Shown: positions 26,731 to 36,680, numbered from the stretch's first letter. The stretch is DNA of 64,000 bases from Bacillus sp. MRMR6 (GCF_001940785.1 NZ_MSLS01000012.1:1-64000), one strand, 5' to 3'. Translations and numbers: made by a program. The notes: generated from the letters alone by a model not told the origin.

Positions 26731-27615
26731 ATGTTATCACAACAATATCAAGAAAATATAGAAACAATACTGCAAAAAATTGAAGAAGCTGACGCGATTG
26801 TAGTTGGCGGTGCCGCTGGCATGTCTGCGGCAGCCGGATATAACTGGTATCAAGATGATGCAAACTTTCGTAAATATTTTAACGTATTCGCAGAAAAATA
26901 CGGGATTGACAGTATCTTTGGAGGCTTTTACTATCGATTCCGTACTGAAGAAGAACGGTGGGCATACCTTGCCACTTTAATTAACTTTGTAGCGGAGGTC
27001 CCCATCGGCCAGCCTTATAAGAACCTAAATCAAATTTTAAGCAATAAAAACTATTATATTCTTACAACCAATCAAGATACTCAATTTTTACAAGTATTCC
27101 CGGAAGAAAAAGTCAGTGCCATTCAGGGTAACTGGACATATTTACAGTGTAGTGGTCGCTGTCACGACGGTATTTATCCTTATGCGGAACAAGCAAAGGA
27201 ACTGTGTGCCCACATCGAAGGAACGAAGATTCCATCCAGCATGGTTCCAAAGTGCCCGGAGTGCGGCGGCCCTATGGAACTGTGGGTACGTTCCTTTGTA
27301 TTTTTGGAAGGAACCAAATATAGAGACGAGCATAAAAAATATCGTGAATTTCTTTTGGAAAATCAACATAAGAAAGTCCTCTTTTTAGAGTTGGGCGTCG
27401 GTCTAATGACTCCAATGTTCATCAAAGAACCCTTCTGGAACATGACTCACAGTTGGCCGGATGCATACTACATTACCATCAATCCAAATCCGGAGCATAA
27501 CTTGCTGCCGAGCGAACTGAAGGATAAGGGACTCGCTGTTAATGAAGATATAGCGCAAGTACTACGAGATGTTCTGGAGAAACAGCAAAAAGAAACGAAA
27601 CAAGACGTGGTTTGA
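26731..27615 (+). CDS. Divergent sirtuin (Sir2)-like protein, first copy
   Basis: 294 residues with a Sir2-type Rossmann core: VVGGAAGMSAAAGYNWYQDD in place of GAGxSxxSGIPxFR, TTNQDTQF in place of TQNIDxLH, and two Cys pairs for structural zinc (LQCSGRC and PKCPECGG). The canonical catalytic His is Gln (IQGNW). As I recall, a Gln here is a feature of the class M sirtuins that ADP-ribosylate lipoylated GcvH-L, but no macrodomain, GcvH-L or lipoate ligase gene is near. NAD-dependent ADP-ribosyl transfer is more likely than deacetylation; inference. AGGAGGG precedes ATG 26731. First gene of the operon. Confidence 0.8.
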   Translation: MLSQQYQENIETILQKIEEADAIVVGGAAGMSAAAGYNWYQDDANFRKYFNVFAEKYGIDSIFGGFYYRFRTEEERWAYLATLINFVAEVPIGQPYKNLNQILSNKNYYILTTNQDTQFLQVFPEEKVSAIQGNWTYLQCSGRCHDGIYPYAEQAKELCAHIEGTKIPSSMVPKCPECGGPMELWVRSFVFLEGTKYRDEHKKYREFLLENQHKKVLFLELGVGLMTPMFIKEPFWNMTHSWPDAYYITINPNPEHNLLPSELKDKGLAVNEDIAQVLRDVLEKQQKETKQDVV

Positions 27616-27732
27616 ACGGATCAACACGCCTTTTCCATATGAAATTGCTAAAAAAAGGCTTTAATTCTTAATAGGAAAATTCAATTTTAGTTGAGAGTAA
27701 CTCATCAATATCTTATAAAGGTGGAGGATCAC

Positions 27733-28578
27733 ATGAAAGAGAAATATCGTAAGGTTTTAACAAAAATAGAAGAAGCTGACGCCATTCTAATCGGCGCTAG
27801 TAACGGCCTTTCCATTTCGGAAGGCATTCATATCTTTGCGGATGATTCATCTTTTCAGGAAAATTTTGGCAATTTCCGTGAAAAGTATGGTTTTCGCAGC
27901 ATCATACAGGGATGCTTCTTTCCATTTCCATCAGAGGAAGAAAAGTGGGCTTTCTTCAGCCGTATGTTTGAATATTTTTTAATTAATAGAGAAGCTAGCC
28001 AGGTTATGAAGAACCTTTATGAACTGGTGAAAGATAAAAATTATTTTGTGGTTACCTCTAATATAGATGCTCATTTTCCACTGGCAGGATTTCCAAAGGA
28101 GCGCCTTTTTGAAATAGAAGGCAATTGCCGGAATTTACAATGCTCACATGGTTGCCATAATCGAATTTATCCAGGCGATGATGTCTTAAGCAAAATGGCT
28201 CAAAATCAGGAGAACGGAAGAGTCCCTTCGGTGCTTATTCCTAAATGTCCTGAATGTGAAGGCCCAATGCAAGTTCATATCGAAGTCGACAGAAATTTTC
28301 TAAGGGATGAGTCTTGGCAAGCAAGCTTGGAGGCTTATCAGGATTTTATCGGGAAAGCCCAGGGTAAAAAATTAGTCCTGCTTGAATTAGGTGTCGGTGC
28401 CAGAAATCAAATGATTAAAGCCCCATTTATAAATGTAACCAATCATGAGGAATACGCTACCTACATTACGTTTAATAAAGGCAGCGAGCTATATGTTCCA
28501 GATATAATTGCTGCTAAATCCATCGGGATCGACGGCAATATTGCGGAAGTGTTACAGCAATTGGTTCAGATGAAATGA
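27733..28578 (+). CDS. Divergent sirtuin (Sir2)-like protein, second copy
   Basis: 281 residues, a clear paralogue of the preceding gene. Motifs align: LIGASNGLSISEGIHIFADD, VTSNIDAHFP, IEGNCRNLQC with Cys pairs in LQCSHGC and PKCPECEG. The catalytic position carries Glu (IEGN) rather than His or Gln. The pair may form a heterodimer or have split substrate ranges. ATG 27733 has GGAGG upstream; 117-bp gap from the first copy. It overlaps the HD gene by 4 bp. Confidence 0.78.
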   Translation: MKEKYRKVLTKIEEADAILIGASNGLSISEGIHIFADDSSFQENFGNFREKYGFRSIIQGCFFPFPSEEEKWAFFSRMFEYFLINREASQVMKNLYELVKDKNYFVVTSNIDAHFPLAGFPKERLFEIEGNCRNLQCSHGCHNRIYPGDDVLSKMAQNQENGRVPSVLIPKCPECEGPMQVHIEVDRNFLRDESWQASLEAYQDFIGKAQGKKLVLLELGVGARNQMIKAPFINVTNHEEYATYITFNKGSELYVPDIIAAKSIGIDGNIAEVLQQLVQMK

Positions 28579-29198
28579 ACAGATTCAGCGTATTTGAAAA
28601 CAGGGGAGGGTATAAAAAGGTGTTTCTAAATAATATTGTGAATGATCCTGCCTATCAACCAATCAAAAAGTCTTATGAACGAATGGTTACATTCATGGAG
28701 GAAAAAGTAGAGTTTTGGCTGCCAGACAGTGAGTGGCATACGAAGACCCATTGCGCTCGCGTGCTGCTCTTGGCACTCCTCATCGGACAACAAAAAGGCT
28801 TGAGTGATGAGGAGATGGATGCACTGGGAATGGCGGCTATTTTCCATGATTCCCGCCGCCTCGATGATGGGATTGATAGGGGACATGGCAAGCGTGCGGC
28901 AGAGTATTACAAAGATTATTGCCGTGAGCACGATTTGTCGTATGATGTGAAAACCTACTACATCACCTATTACCATGACCAGGATGATTCCCTTGGTTTG
29001 TCAGAAATTGAAAAATCCCCTAGTTTAAATGAACAGGCCGTGCTGCTGTATCAAATTTTCAAGGATGCTGACGCACTGGATCGTTTCCGTCTGGGCCCTA
29101 ATGCCTTAAATGTAAATTTTCTTCGGACAGAAGAAGCACGTCGACTTGTTGACTTTGCAAAATATCTCCTAAAGAAAAGTAGTGAAACTAATTTGTGA
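28575..29198 (+). CDS. HD-domain phosphohydrolase
   Basis: 207 residues with the HD signature: His59 (HTKTHCARV), His91-Asp92 (FHDSRR), a later His134-Asp135 and Asp164/166 (FKDADALDR). Such metal-dependent enzymes hydrolyse phosphate ester bonds of nucleotides or related molecules. Start ATG 28575 overlaps the sirtuin stop (ATGA), implying coupling. In this operon a nucleotide such as ADP-ribose, NAD-derived or NMN-like substrate is conceivable but unproven. 73 bp before pncB. Confidence 0.78.
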   Translation: MNRFSVFENRGGYKKVFLNNIVNDPAYQPIKKSYERMVTFMEEKVEFWLPDSEWHTKTHCARVLLLALLIGQQKGLSDEEMDALGMAAIFHDSRRLDDGIDRGHGKRAAEYYKDYCREHDLSYDVKTYYITYYHDQDDSLGLSEIEKSPSLNEQAVLLYQIFKDADALDRFRLGPNALNVNFLRTEEARRLVDFAKYLLKKSSETNL

Positions 29199-29214
29199 AA
29201 CTATAGAGAGAAAG

Positions 29215-29256
29215 AGCTTACTTATTGTGAGCAAGTCCGAGCATATTTTGTAAGCT
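29215..29256 (+). promoter_or_regulatory. Hairpin just before the pncB ribosome site
   Basis: AGCTTAC (29215-29221) pairs with GTAAGCT (29250-29256); AGGAGG starts at 29258. The stem closes right against the ribosome site, so it may tune pncB translation. No known riboswitch class recognised. Confidence 0.3.
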
Positions 29257-29271
29257 TAGGAGGAAAGTGTT

Positions 29272-30753
29272 ATGAACAAGTATATTGATGATAGTTTTGC
29301 CCTGCACACGGACTTGTATCAAATCAATATGGCAGAATCCTATTGGGAAGACAAAATTCATACCAAAAAAGCCGTATTCGAATTGTATTTTCGAAAAGTG
29401 CCATTTGGAAACGGTTATGCAATCTTTGCGGGGTTGGAACGTATCATTCATTATCTTCAAACGCTTCATTTTACTGAAAGTGACTTGAATTATCTAAAAG
29501 AACTTGGCTATCAAGAAGACTATATAGATTTTTTACGAACAATACGTTTTACAGGAACTGTTCGTTCCATGAAGGAAGGGGAAGTTGTTTTTGGCAACGA
29601 ACCCATTCTTCAGGTTGAGGCACCGCTCGCTGAAGCACAACTCATCGAGACGGCCTTGTTAAATATAGTAAACTATCAAACACTTATCGCAACTAAAGCT
29701 TCTCGAATCAAACATGCCGCGGGTGACCAACCCGTCTTAGAGTTTGGAACAAGACGTGCACATGAATTCGATGCAGCATTGTGGGGGACAAGGGCTGCTT
29801 ATATTGGCGGGTTCTCAGGCACAAGTAATGTCCGGGCAGGAAAACGATTTGGCCTTCCTGTTTCAGGAACACATGCTCATTCCTTTGTTCAAGCGTATCG
29901 AGATGAATACACCGCTTTTCATAAATATGCAAAACGTCATAACAATTGTGTCTTTTTAGTGGACACCTATGACACCCTAAAATCAGGTGTTCCTACGGCG
30001 ATCAAAGTAGCGAAGGAACTGGGCAGCAATATAAATTTTACAGGTATTCGGTTAGATAGTGGAGATTTAGCTTACCTATCTAAAGAAGCAAGAAAGTTAT
30101 TAGATCAAGCAGGATTTATTGACACTAAAATATTTGCTTCGAATGATTTGGATGAACATACCATTATGAGCTTAAACGCACAAGGAGCGAAAATCGATGC
30201 ATGGGGAGTTGGTACAAAAGCTATAACTGCCTATGATCAACCGGCTTTAGGTGCTGTGTACAAGCTGGTCTCCATTGAAGATGAAAACGGTCAGATGAGA
30301 GATACCATCAAAATATCTGCATGCCCTGAAAAAGTCACGACACCAGGATTAAAAAAAGTATACCGTATTATCAATAATTTAACGAAAAAGTCAGAAGGCG
30401 ATTATATCGCCTTAAGCTTTGAACAACCAGAAAAAGAATCCAAGCTCTATATGTTTCATCCTGTGCATACGTACATTGGGAAATTCGTCACAAATTTTAC
30501 GGTCAAAGACTTGCACGTTGATATTTTCGATCAAGGTACACTTGTGTATGAATGCCCGCAGGTCCAAGAGATTCAATCCTATGCTCGGCAACAGTTAAAC
30601 CTTTTATGGGAAGAGTACAAACGATCTTTAAATCCGGCCGAATATCCTCTAGTTCTAAGTCAAGCATGCTGGGACAACAAAATGAAGAACATAGAGGAAG
30701 CAAAAGAACACAACCGACAATCAGTACCCTTATTAGGCATACTTCCCGTTTAA
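29272..30753 (+). CDS. pncB: Nicotinate phosphoribosyltransferase
   Basis: 493 residues. Converts nicotinate and PRPP to nicotinate mononucleotide in the Preiss-Handler NAD salvage route. Motifs: ALHTDLYQINMAESYWEDK at the N-terminus, EFGTRRAHEFDAALWGTRAA, GTHAHSFV with the autophosphorylated-His region, VDTYDTLKSG, FTGIRLDSGDL and the C-terminal KVTTPGLKKVYR. AGGAGG before the ATG. It is followed after 45 bp by pncA, so nicotinamide released by the sirtuins could be recycled in two steps. Confidence 0.94.
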   Translation: MNKYIDDSFALHTDLYQINMAESYWEDKIHTKKAVFELYFRKVPFGNGYAIFAGLERIIHYLQTLHFTESDLNYLKELGYQEDYIDFLRTIRFTGTVRSMKEGEVVFGNEPILQVEAPLAEAQLIETALLNIVNYQTLIATKASRIKHAAGDQPVLEFGTRRAHEFDAALWGTRAAYIGGFSGTSNVRAGKRFGLPVSGTHAHSFVQAYRDEYTAFHKYAKRHNNCVFLVDTYDTLKSGVPTAIKVAKELGSNINFTGIRLDSGDLAYLSKEARKLLDQAGFIDTKIFASNDLDEHTIMSLNAQGAKIDAWGVGTKAITAYDQPALGAVYKLVSIEDENGQMRDTIKISACPEKVTTPGLKKVYRIINNLTKKSEGDYIALSFEQPEKESKLYMFHPVHTYIGKFVTNFTVKDLHVDIFDQGTLVYECPQVQEIQSYARQQLNLLWEEYKRSLNPAEYPLVLSQACWDNKMKNIEEAKEHNRQSVPLLGILPV

Positions 30754-30798
30754 ACAAAGATTCCGATTTTAAAATATTACTTTTGGAGTTGATCTAAA

Positions 30799-31341
30799 AT
30801 GGCAAAAGAAGCCTTATTAATTGTTGATATGAGTAATGATTTTGTAGCTGACCATGGAAAGTTAACTGTTGGTAAACCAGCGCAAGAAGTAGTGCCGTAT
30901 ATTAAGGAATTGGCTACTAGATTTTTAGCAGAGGGAAATGTAGTTGTGGTAACAATGGATGCACACCAACCAAATGACCTACACTTTGACTTATGGACAC
31001 CACATAATATAGTAGGAACAGCAGGGCAACAATTGTATGGAGAATTATTTGATTGGTTTCAAAAAAATAAAGACAATGAGAATGTAATATATACACCCAA
31101 AACGAACTATAATGCATTCTTTAAAACAGATTTGGCTGAAACTTTAAGAAGTTTCGGAGTAAATAAGGTTCATACTGTTGGGGTATGTACGGATATTTGT
31201 GACTTTTTAACAGTTGCAGGAGCGGATGCAGAGGGATTCAAAACAGTCATTCATAAACGAGGTGTAGCAACATTCACTGACCTTGGAGAAACAATGGTAA
31301 ACCATATGAAACTTTGCTTCCATACTGAAATTATTGAATAA
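30799..31341 (+). CDS. pncA: Nicotinamidase
   Basis: 180 residues of the isochorismatase-like fold. Deamidates nicotinamide to nicotinate. Catalytic Asp (LLIVDMSNDFV), Lys (TPKTNYNAFF) and Cys (VGVCTDICDFL) are visible, along with the metal-site DAHQPNDLHF. Very close in layout to B. subtilis PncA (DYTNDFV, PPHNIKGT, GVCTDIC). It closes the operon that starts with two sirtuin-like genes. Confidence 0.92.
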   Translation: MAKEALLIVDMSNDFVADHGKLTVGKPAQEVVPYIKELATRFLAEGNVVVVTMDAHQPNDLHFDLWTPHNIVGTAGQQLYGELFDWFQKNKDNENVIYTPKTNYNAFFKTDLAETLRSFGVNKVHTVGVCTDICDFLTVAGADAEGFKTVIHKRGVATFTDLGETMVNHMKLCFHTEIIE

Positions 31342-31369
31342 AAGAACCCCCGTTAGGTCGGTGAAATAC

Positions 31370-31588
31370 ATGATTGATTTTTTACAATGAATTAATGAAC
31401 TAGCGAACAAGCAGCGTGAAGAAGGTTTAACCAATGCTGAGAAAGTCGAGCAACAGGTGCTACGAGAAGATTATTTGCGTGCAATCCGTGGACAAGTGCT
31501 CCATACTTTTTCAAAGATGAAGGTACTGGATCCACTTGGAAATGATGTAACACCCGAAAAAGTCCAAAATTTAAATACAAAAGTATAA
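31370..31588 (+). pseudogene. DUF896 (YnzC-like) gene with a stop at codon 7
   Basis: Read through the stop it gives MIDFLQ-stop-INELANKQREEGL then VEQQVLREDYLRAIRGQ and DPLGNDVTPEKVQ, full length (72 residues) for the DUF896 family. The TGA at 31388-31390 sits where the family has Arg (normal RINELA), so a single CGA to TGA change fits. There is no start codon for reinitiation before KMKVLD. Function of DUF896 is poorly known. Confidence 0.8.
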
Positions 31589-31615
31589 AAGCATATATCA
31601 AGAATGGAGATTAAA

Positions 31616-32494
31616 GTGAAAGATTATTTAATAAAAGCCATTGCTCACAATAAACAAGTACGTGCATATGCCGCTATTACAACTGAAACGATCGAAGAAG
31701 CAAGACGCCGCCATGATACGCTCGCGGTTGCTTCTGTGGTATTGGGACGTTCAATGACAGCAGGAGTCATTCTTGGTGCCATGCTAAAGGGCGAAGAAAA
31801 ACTAACTATTAAAATGAATGGCGGTGGACCAATTGGGACTATCCTTGTTGATGCAAATGCCAAGGGTGAAGTGAGAGGGTATGTTTCAAATCCGCATGCC
31901 TACTCAGTGGAGAATCAGCAGGGTTTACTTGATATTAAATCAGCTGTGGGCACAAATGGAGTCCTTTCCGTTACCAAAGATATCGGCTTGTATCACCCAT
32001 TCATTGGCCAAGTTCCCATAGCGTCGGGTGAAATCGGTGAGGATTTCGCCTCATATTTACTGCATTCAGAACAAGTTACTTCCTCTGTAGGCGTAGGTGT
32101 CCTTGTGAACCCGGACTTTACCATTCAAGCAGCTGGAGGTTTTATTATTCAGCTGATGCCAAATACAGAAGAAGAAACCATTCGTTTCATTGAAGAGCGT
32201 TTACGAACGATGCCTTCCATTTCTTCGATGATTGGGCAAGGTATAACACCGAAACAAATACTTCAACAAATACTTGGTGAAGAAAATGTCAGCGTTCTTG
32301 AAACAATGACAGTTGGATTTCAATGTGAATGCTCTAGAGAGAGAATTTCGAACGCGATTTTAAGTATAGGAAGCAAAGAGATCCAAGATATGATTGATAC
32401 TGATGGGAAGGCTGAAGCACAATGCCATTTCTGTAATGAAAGCTACTATTATAGTAAAGAGGATTTAGAAAGATTATTAAAAGTGAGCATTTAA
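31616..32494 (+). CDS. hslO: Redox-regulated chaperone Hsp33
   Basis: 292 residues from GTG 31616, with GGAG six bases upstream; an ATG at 31604 overlaps that site. Hsp33 is activated by oxidative unfolding and holds client proteins. The N-terminal part reads [24 protein letters not shown] and [15 protein letters not shown] follow; the C-terminal zinc-binding cysteines are CECS and CHFC. All four redox cysteines are intact. Confidence 0.95.
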   Translation: MKDYLIKAIAHNKQVRAYAAITTETIEEARRRHDTLAVASVVLGRSMTAGVILGAMLKGEEKLTIKMNGGGPIGTILVDANAKGEVRGYVSNPHAYSVENQQGLLDIKSAVGTNGVLSVTKDIGLYHPFIGQVPIASGEIGEDFASYLLHSEQVTSSVGVGVLVNPDFTIQAAGGFIIQLMPNTEEETIRFIEERLRTMPSISSMIGQGITPKQILQQILGEENVSVLETMTVGFQCECSRERISNAILSIGSKEIQDMIDTDGKAEAQCHFCNESYYYSKEDLERLLKVSI

Positions 32495-32550
32495 TAATCT
32501 TTTCCTTCCACTACCAGTTGGGATTACTTCCTATGATAGAAAGATAATAG

Positions 32551-33681
<1,131 letters not shown>

Positions 33682-33717
33682 AGAGAAACTAAATTGTCTC
33701 CTGTAGGAGGTCCCATT

Positions 33718-33876
33718 TTGAAGTATTTAAGAGAGAGTGGCATGAATCAACTCGAAACGAATAAGACACTTTCTGAGAAAGAAAGGAAACAAATTTTATC
33801 CCTACTAGATAAATATTCAATAGAAGAAATAGAAATGGCAGTACGTCGAATTAACACGAGCAAGAATAATAATTAA
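33718..33876 (+). CDS. Small protein, unknown
   Basis: 52 residues from TTG 33718, which has AGGAGG seven bases upstream; ATG 33742 is an alternative without a good site. Helical and charged (LSEKERKQILSLLDKYSIEEIEMAVRRIN). Family not recognised. 36 bp after mnmA, so perhaps co-transcribed. Confidence 0.5.
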   Translation: MKYLRESGMNQLETNKTLSEKERKQILSLLDKYSIEEIEMAVRRINTSKNNN

Positions 33877-33995
33877 ATAGATATTCGGGTGAAGCCTTCG
33901 TGTAATGACGAAACATGTAGAAGAAATCAGAGTTGAAGTTAGCTTTGTTCCGACAGGCATTTACACCGGAATTAGAATTCTATTATTCTGAATAG

Positions 33996-34025
33996 AAAAA
34001 GCCTTGAAAAAATCAAGGCTTTTTT
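33996..34025. terminator. Terminator, probably the original one of tRNA-Arg
   Basis: AAAAAGCCTTGA and TCAAGGCTTTTTT form a 12-bp stem. On the minus strand it follows directly the 3' end of the truncated tRNA copy at 34027. On the plus strand it ends the mnmA unit. Confidence 0.8.
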
Positions 34026-34026
34026 G

Positions 34027-34075
34027 ACGTCCCGAAGAGGATTCGAACCTCCGACCTACAGTTTAGGAAACTGTT
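34027..34075 (-). repeat. Left attachment repeat with truncated tRNA-Arg
   Basis: Identical to 36792-36840. On the minus strand it holds the anticodon arm, variable loop, T arm and 3' acceptor end of tRNA-Arg(CCU). The 5' part at 34076-34105 is only vaguely tRNA-like and cannot pair with the acceptor end. Confidence 0.9.
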
Positions 34076-34319
34076 CGATATGGTCCGGTGAGCTACTCGT
34101 TATGTAATTCGCTTATGTCATCGCATTGTCAGCGGATTGATTGACCGATAGTGTCGACGTTAGTCCTACGGCTTTTTATTTTGTAACCTACATACGCTAT
34201 TTTGCCGAATAGTCAGCGGATTGTCAATATACGGCGTTTAATGACGTTTTTATTTTTGCATACATATCGAACATAAGTTTGCATATAATGGTATTTTTAC
34301 GTTAAAGGAGATGACCGTT

Positions 34320-34659
34320 ATGGCAATTCGTGATCGCGGTAAAATTAAATGGCAAGGGGCGTTCTTTATGCCGGAGCAAGTGAAAATGCAGCGTGACTTG
34401 TGGCAGGATATAAAGCGTGAATCTAAGCCGATTTTAGACGACTATCAGACGGAGGAGTTCGATTTGCGCATTAAGTACGCAATGGAATATAAACACGCTG
34501 TCAGGCTAACGGTGTGGAATGACGGCTTCACTACGGACTATACTGGGCGAATACAGCGCGTTGATCCTATTACGCATGAGCTTGCGCATTGAAGTAAAGC
34601 CAGGCGAATATGAGCGGATACAGTTCGGAGACGTGACCGCAGTAAAGGTCGTAGATTGA
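34320..34659 (+). pseudogene. YolD-like family gene with frameshift
   Basis: ATG 34320 follows AAAGGAG by nine bases. It reads MAIRDRGKIKWQGAFFMPEQ to RIQRVDPITHELAH, then stops at 34592. One base earlier in frame the expected family ending continues (RIEVKPGEYERIQFGDV to VKVVD), stopping at 34659. An extra T near 34581 explains it. YolD-like proteins are common in phages and plasmids of Bacillus, often with a UV-repair polymerase, which is absent here. Confidence 0.75.
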
Positions 34660-34671
34660 GCGAAATAAAAA

Positions 34672-34700
34672 AGAGGAGAACCCGCGCAGGGTAATCCTCG
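34672..34700. other. Hairpin between the yolD-like and unknown genes
   Basis: GAGGA and ACCC pair with GGGT and TCCTC around GCGCA, with a small bulge. Probably marks the ends of two convergent genes, though T runs are absent. Confidence 0.4.
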
Positions 34701-34706
34701 AATCGA

Positions 34707-35135
34707 TTAAAGACAACCAATAAAGGTCAAGTCAGGTTTGAGATATGCAATTCTAACGAGATCAACAAAACCCGTAATAGAAAATCTAATGATTTGATCG
34801 GCTGCTGGATCTGGGTTGTTTCGGAATGCAATTATAAATTGCCTTGGAGTTGTTTCACCAGATACTAAGCCCATACCTGCTAGCCGGACTATACATGTTC
34901 CATTGTCTTGGGTGCAGGAAACAACCTGAATGCTTGTCGAACTAAACGAGAAACTCCTATTCGGGTTCCTGCCATTTTGATCAACAAATGTTGCTGAAAC
35001 TGAAGATAATGCAAGTCTACTTGCACAAGCATCAACAGTAATAGTTAAAGGTCCGTTCCTTCGGCAATCACTTGTTTTTAGAGAAACATTAACAACTGTT
35101 TTTGAGTCAACTCCGCATAAACATCTTAATCCCAT
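34707..35135 (-). CDS. Unknown Cys-containing protein
   Basis: 142 residues. GGAGGTG lies five bases before the ATG, so it is very likely expressed. No signal peptide or membrane segment. Six or more cysteines are spread along it (CLCG, DCRRNG, VDACAS, SCTQDNGTC and the C-terminal GCL), with beta-rich, Ser/Thr/Asn-rich segments. This might suit a spore surface or secreted layer protein, but I do not recognise the family. It is the only intact accessory gene of the tRNA-Arg element. Confidence 0.65.
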   Translation of the reverse strand: MGLRCLCGVDSKTVVNVSLKTSDCRRNGPLTITVDACASRLALSSVSATFVDQNGRNPNRSFSFSSTSIQVVSCTQDNGTCIVRLAGMGLVSGETTPRQFIIAFRNNPDPAADQIIRFSITGFVDLVRIAYLKPDLTFIGCL

Positions 35136-35916
35136 CGTTTCACCTCCGTTACACTGTCGTTACTTCTATCGTATTTTTTATTAGCTAAGCCCGTTTGTGC
35201 TTACGTCATTACCTGCGTCGATACTCTTGCGTGTGGTCTTCCGAACACTTCCGCTTACTTCCGGTACTATTACCGTTGCCAATTCCGTGTTTGTAACATG
35301 ACTAGTCCGATTAGTATAATCGGATATATAATAGAAGGAATGCGGATTTATCGCGAAAGTGCTGCGTTACAATAGTTTACAATAGTACGGATATTCATGG
35401 TAACAACGCGTAACGCACCTGAAGAAAACCAGCCGAGGCGAAGCTGGGCGTTACCTTGTCGAAAACTCAGGGGGTAAGACCGGAAATAATCGCGGGAAAT
35501 AGGCGCCAGTTTATGCACTGCGGTCGTCATTCGGAAGCTGATCGAGCGCTTCAAACCGCGTCAGACCAACGATGCATAAGAACATGCATAACTGGGAATA
35601 ACGCGTAAGTTTACAAACGTTAATATAGCGCGGTTTATGCAGCAGCTGTATTTCCGAGTATCTTTATTATGTAAACCTAAAATACATATACAATACATCT
35701 ATATGCATTGATTCTTGCATAAAATAAGCATAAAAATACACTGTGAATTGTGCTGAAAAAAAGAACAATTCAGAAAGTAATCCCCGGGGTACCTCCAGGT
35801 CGGCCAGGAGCCGCCTGACCAGCGAACATTGCTACCAGAAATGAAAAACCGAACCCTAAAAATTTTCTAGCAAAATTTTAAAACTCGAGGTAACAAATAC
35901 GAAAGGTGATGATTGA
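35136..35916. other. Long non-coding stretch inside the element
   Basis: 780 bp without a credible gene. The short open frames here lack ribosome sites. 35389-35560 is richer in G and C than the surrounding DNA and 35640-35760 is very AT-rich. A minus-strand frame at 35771-35880 reads as a hydrophobic stretch plus a Pro/Gly tail but has no start codon. It may be decayed phage sequence or a regulatory region. Confidence 0.5.
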
Positions 35917-36672
35917 ATGACAAATCCACGATTTAAGTTCGACGAGCGGTTATTGAAAGATAGGCAGCGATTGGCAGCTTTGTTGCTTGTAGAAAATGCT
36001 TTTGCCCCGAAAAAGGAACGGAAGAAGAAAGAAAAAATAGCTGAGGAGGTAGGGGTTACCAGGATGCAATTACACCGCTGGGATACGGAAGATACGAACT
36101 TTATTGCATATAAAAACTTCTTAGCTTCTAGAGTCGTAGATTCCAAGCTTCCATTGGTTTACGCCAAATTGATAGAGAGTATCGAAAACGGGTCCATAAA
36201 AGGCATTGAGTTATTCTTAAAGAGGATGGGAGAGCTGAGCGACAAACATGAGGTCACGATCAACGATACCAGAGACAACCAGACCTTCGAAGAGAGAAGG
36301 GCGGCGCTCTTACAGCGGTTGGGAGAGAAGAGGTCATTTATGAAGGGCTATGTAACAAGAGAAGCGATTGAAGCCACTCTGCATAACTGGCTGATTAAGA
36401 CTAAACCTATCGATGAGTCAGGAGTCGGATACGATAACCCTATAAGGGATGACGGGGTAAGCGGTAGGAGGATTAACAAGATGATGATCGCGGAGGCAAT
36501 GAAGTCGATTCCAGATAAAAACATTAACTATTGCTTGGCGGCTAGGTTTATCCATGACCAGCCGGTTAGGAAAATTACAACACATCTAGGTATCTCGAGA
36601 CCGACTTTTTACAAACTTTGCGAAAACGGGTATCATGCTATGACAAGAATGACTTTATGTGAAGGATTTTAG
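35917..36672 (+). CDS. Phage-type helix-turn-helix protein
   Basis: 251 residues. The N-terminal half resembles the phBC6A51-type HTH proteins and small terminase subunits (RQRLAALLLVENAFAPKKER, IAEEVGVTRMQLHRWDTED, SRVVDSKLPLVYAKLIESIENGS). The C-terminal half ends with a second HTH-like segment (VRKITTHLGISRPTFYKLCENG), like ArpU or sigma region 4. AAAGGTGAT before the ATG. It may be a late-gene regulator or small terminase relic; without a large terminase its role is unclear. Confidence 0.65.
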   Translation: MTNPRFKFDERLLKDRQRLAALLLVENAFAPKKERKKKEKIAEEVGVTRMQLHRWDTEDTNFIAYKNFLASRVVDSKLPLVYAKLIESIENGSIKGIELFLKRMGELSDKHEVTINDTRDNQTFEERRAALLQRLGEKRSFMKGYVTREAIEATLHNWLIKTKPIDESGVGYDNPIRDDGVSGRRINKMMIAEAMKSIPDKNINYCLAARFIHDQPVRKITTHLGISRPTFYKLCENGYHAMTRMTLCEGF

Positions 36673-36680
36673 GGATTGGA

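Noticed and set aside
29215-29256. Known NAD riboswitch before pncB
   Set aside because: Only one stem is visible; I could not match any known NAD aptamer pattern.
33905-33991. 28-residue frame between the small gene and the terminator
   Set aside because: Has a start codon but no ribosome binding site and no recognisable product; may be a gene relic.
35771-35880. Minus-strand hydrophobic Pro/Gly peptide
   Set aside because: No start codon in frame and no ribosome site; overlaps the leader of the plus-strand HTH gene.
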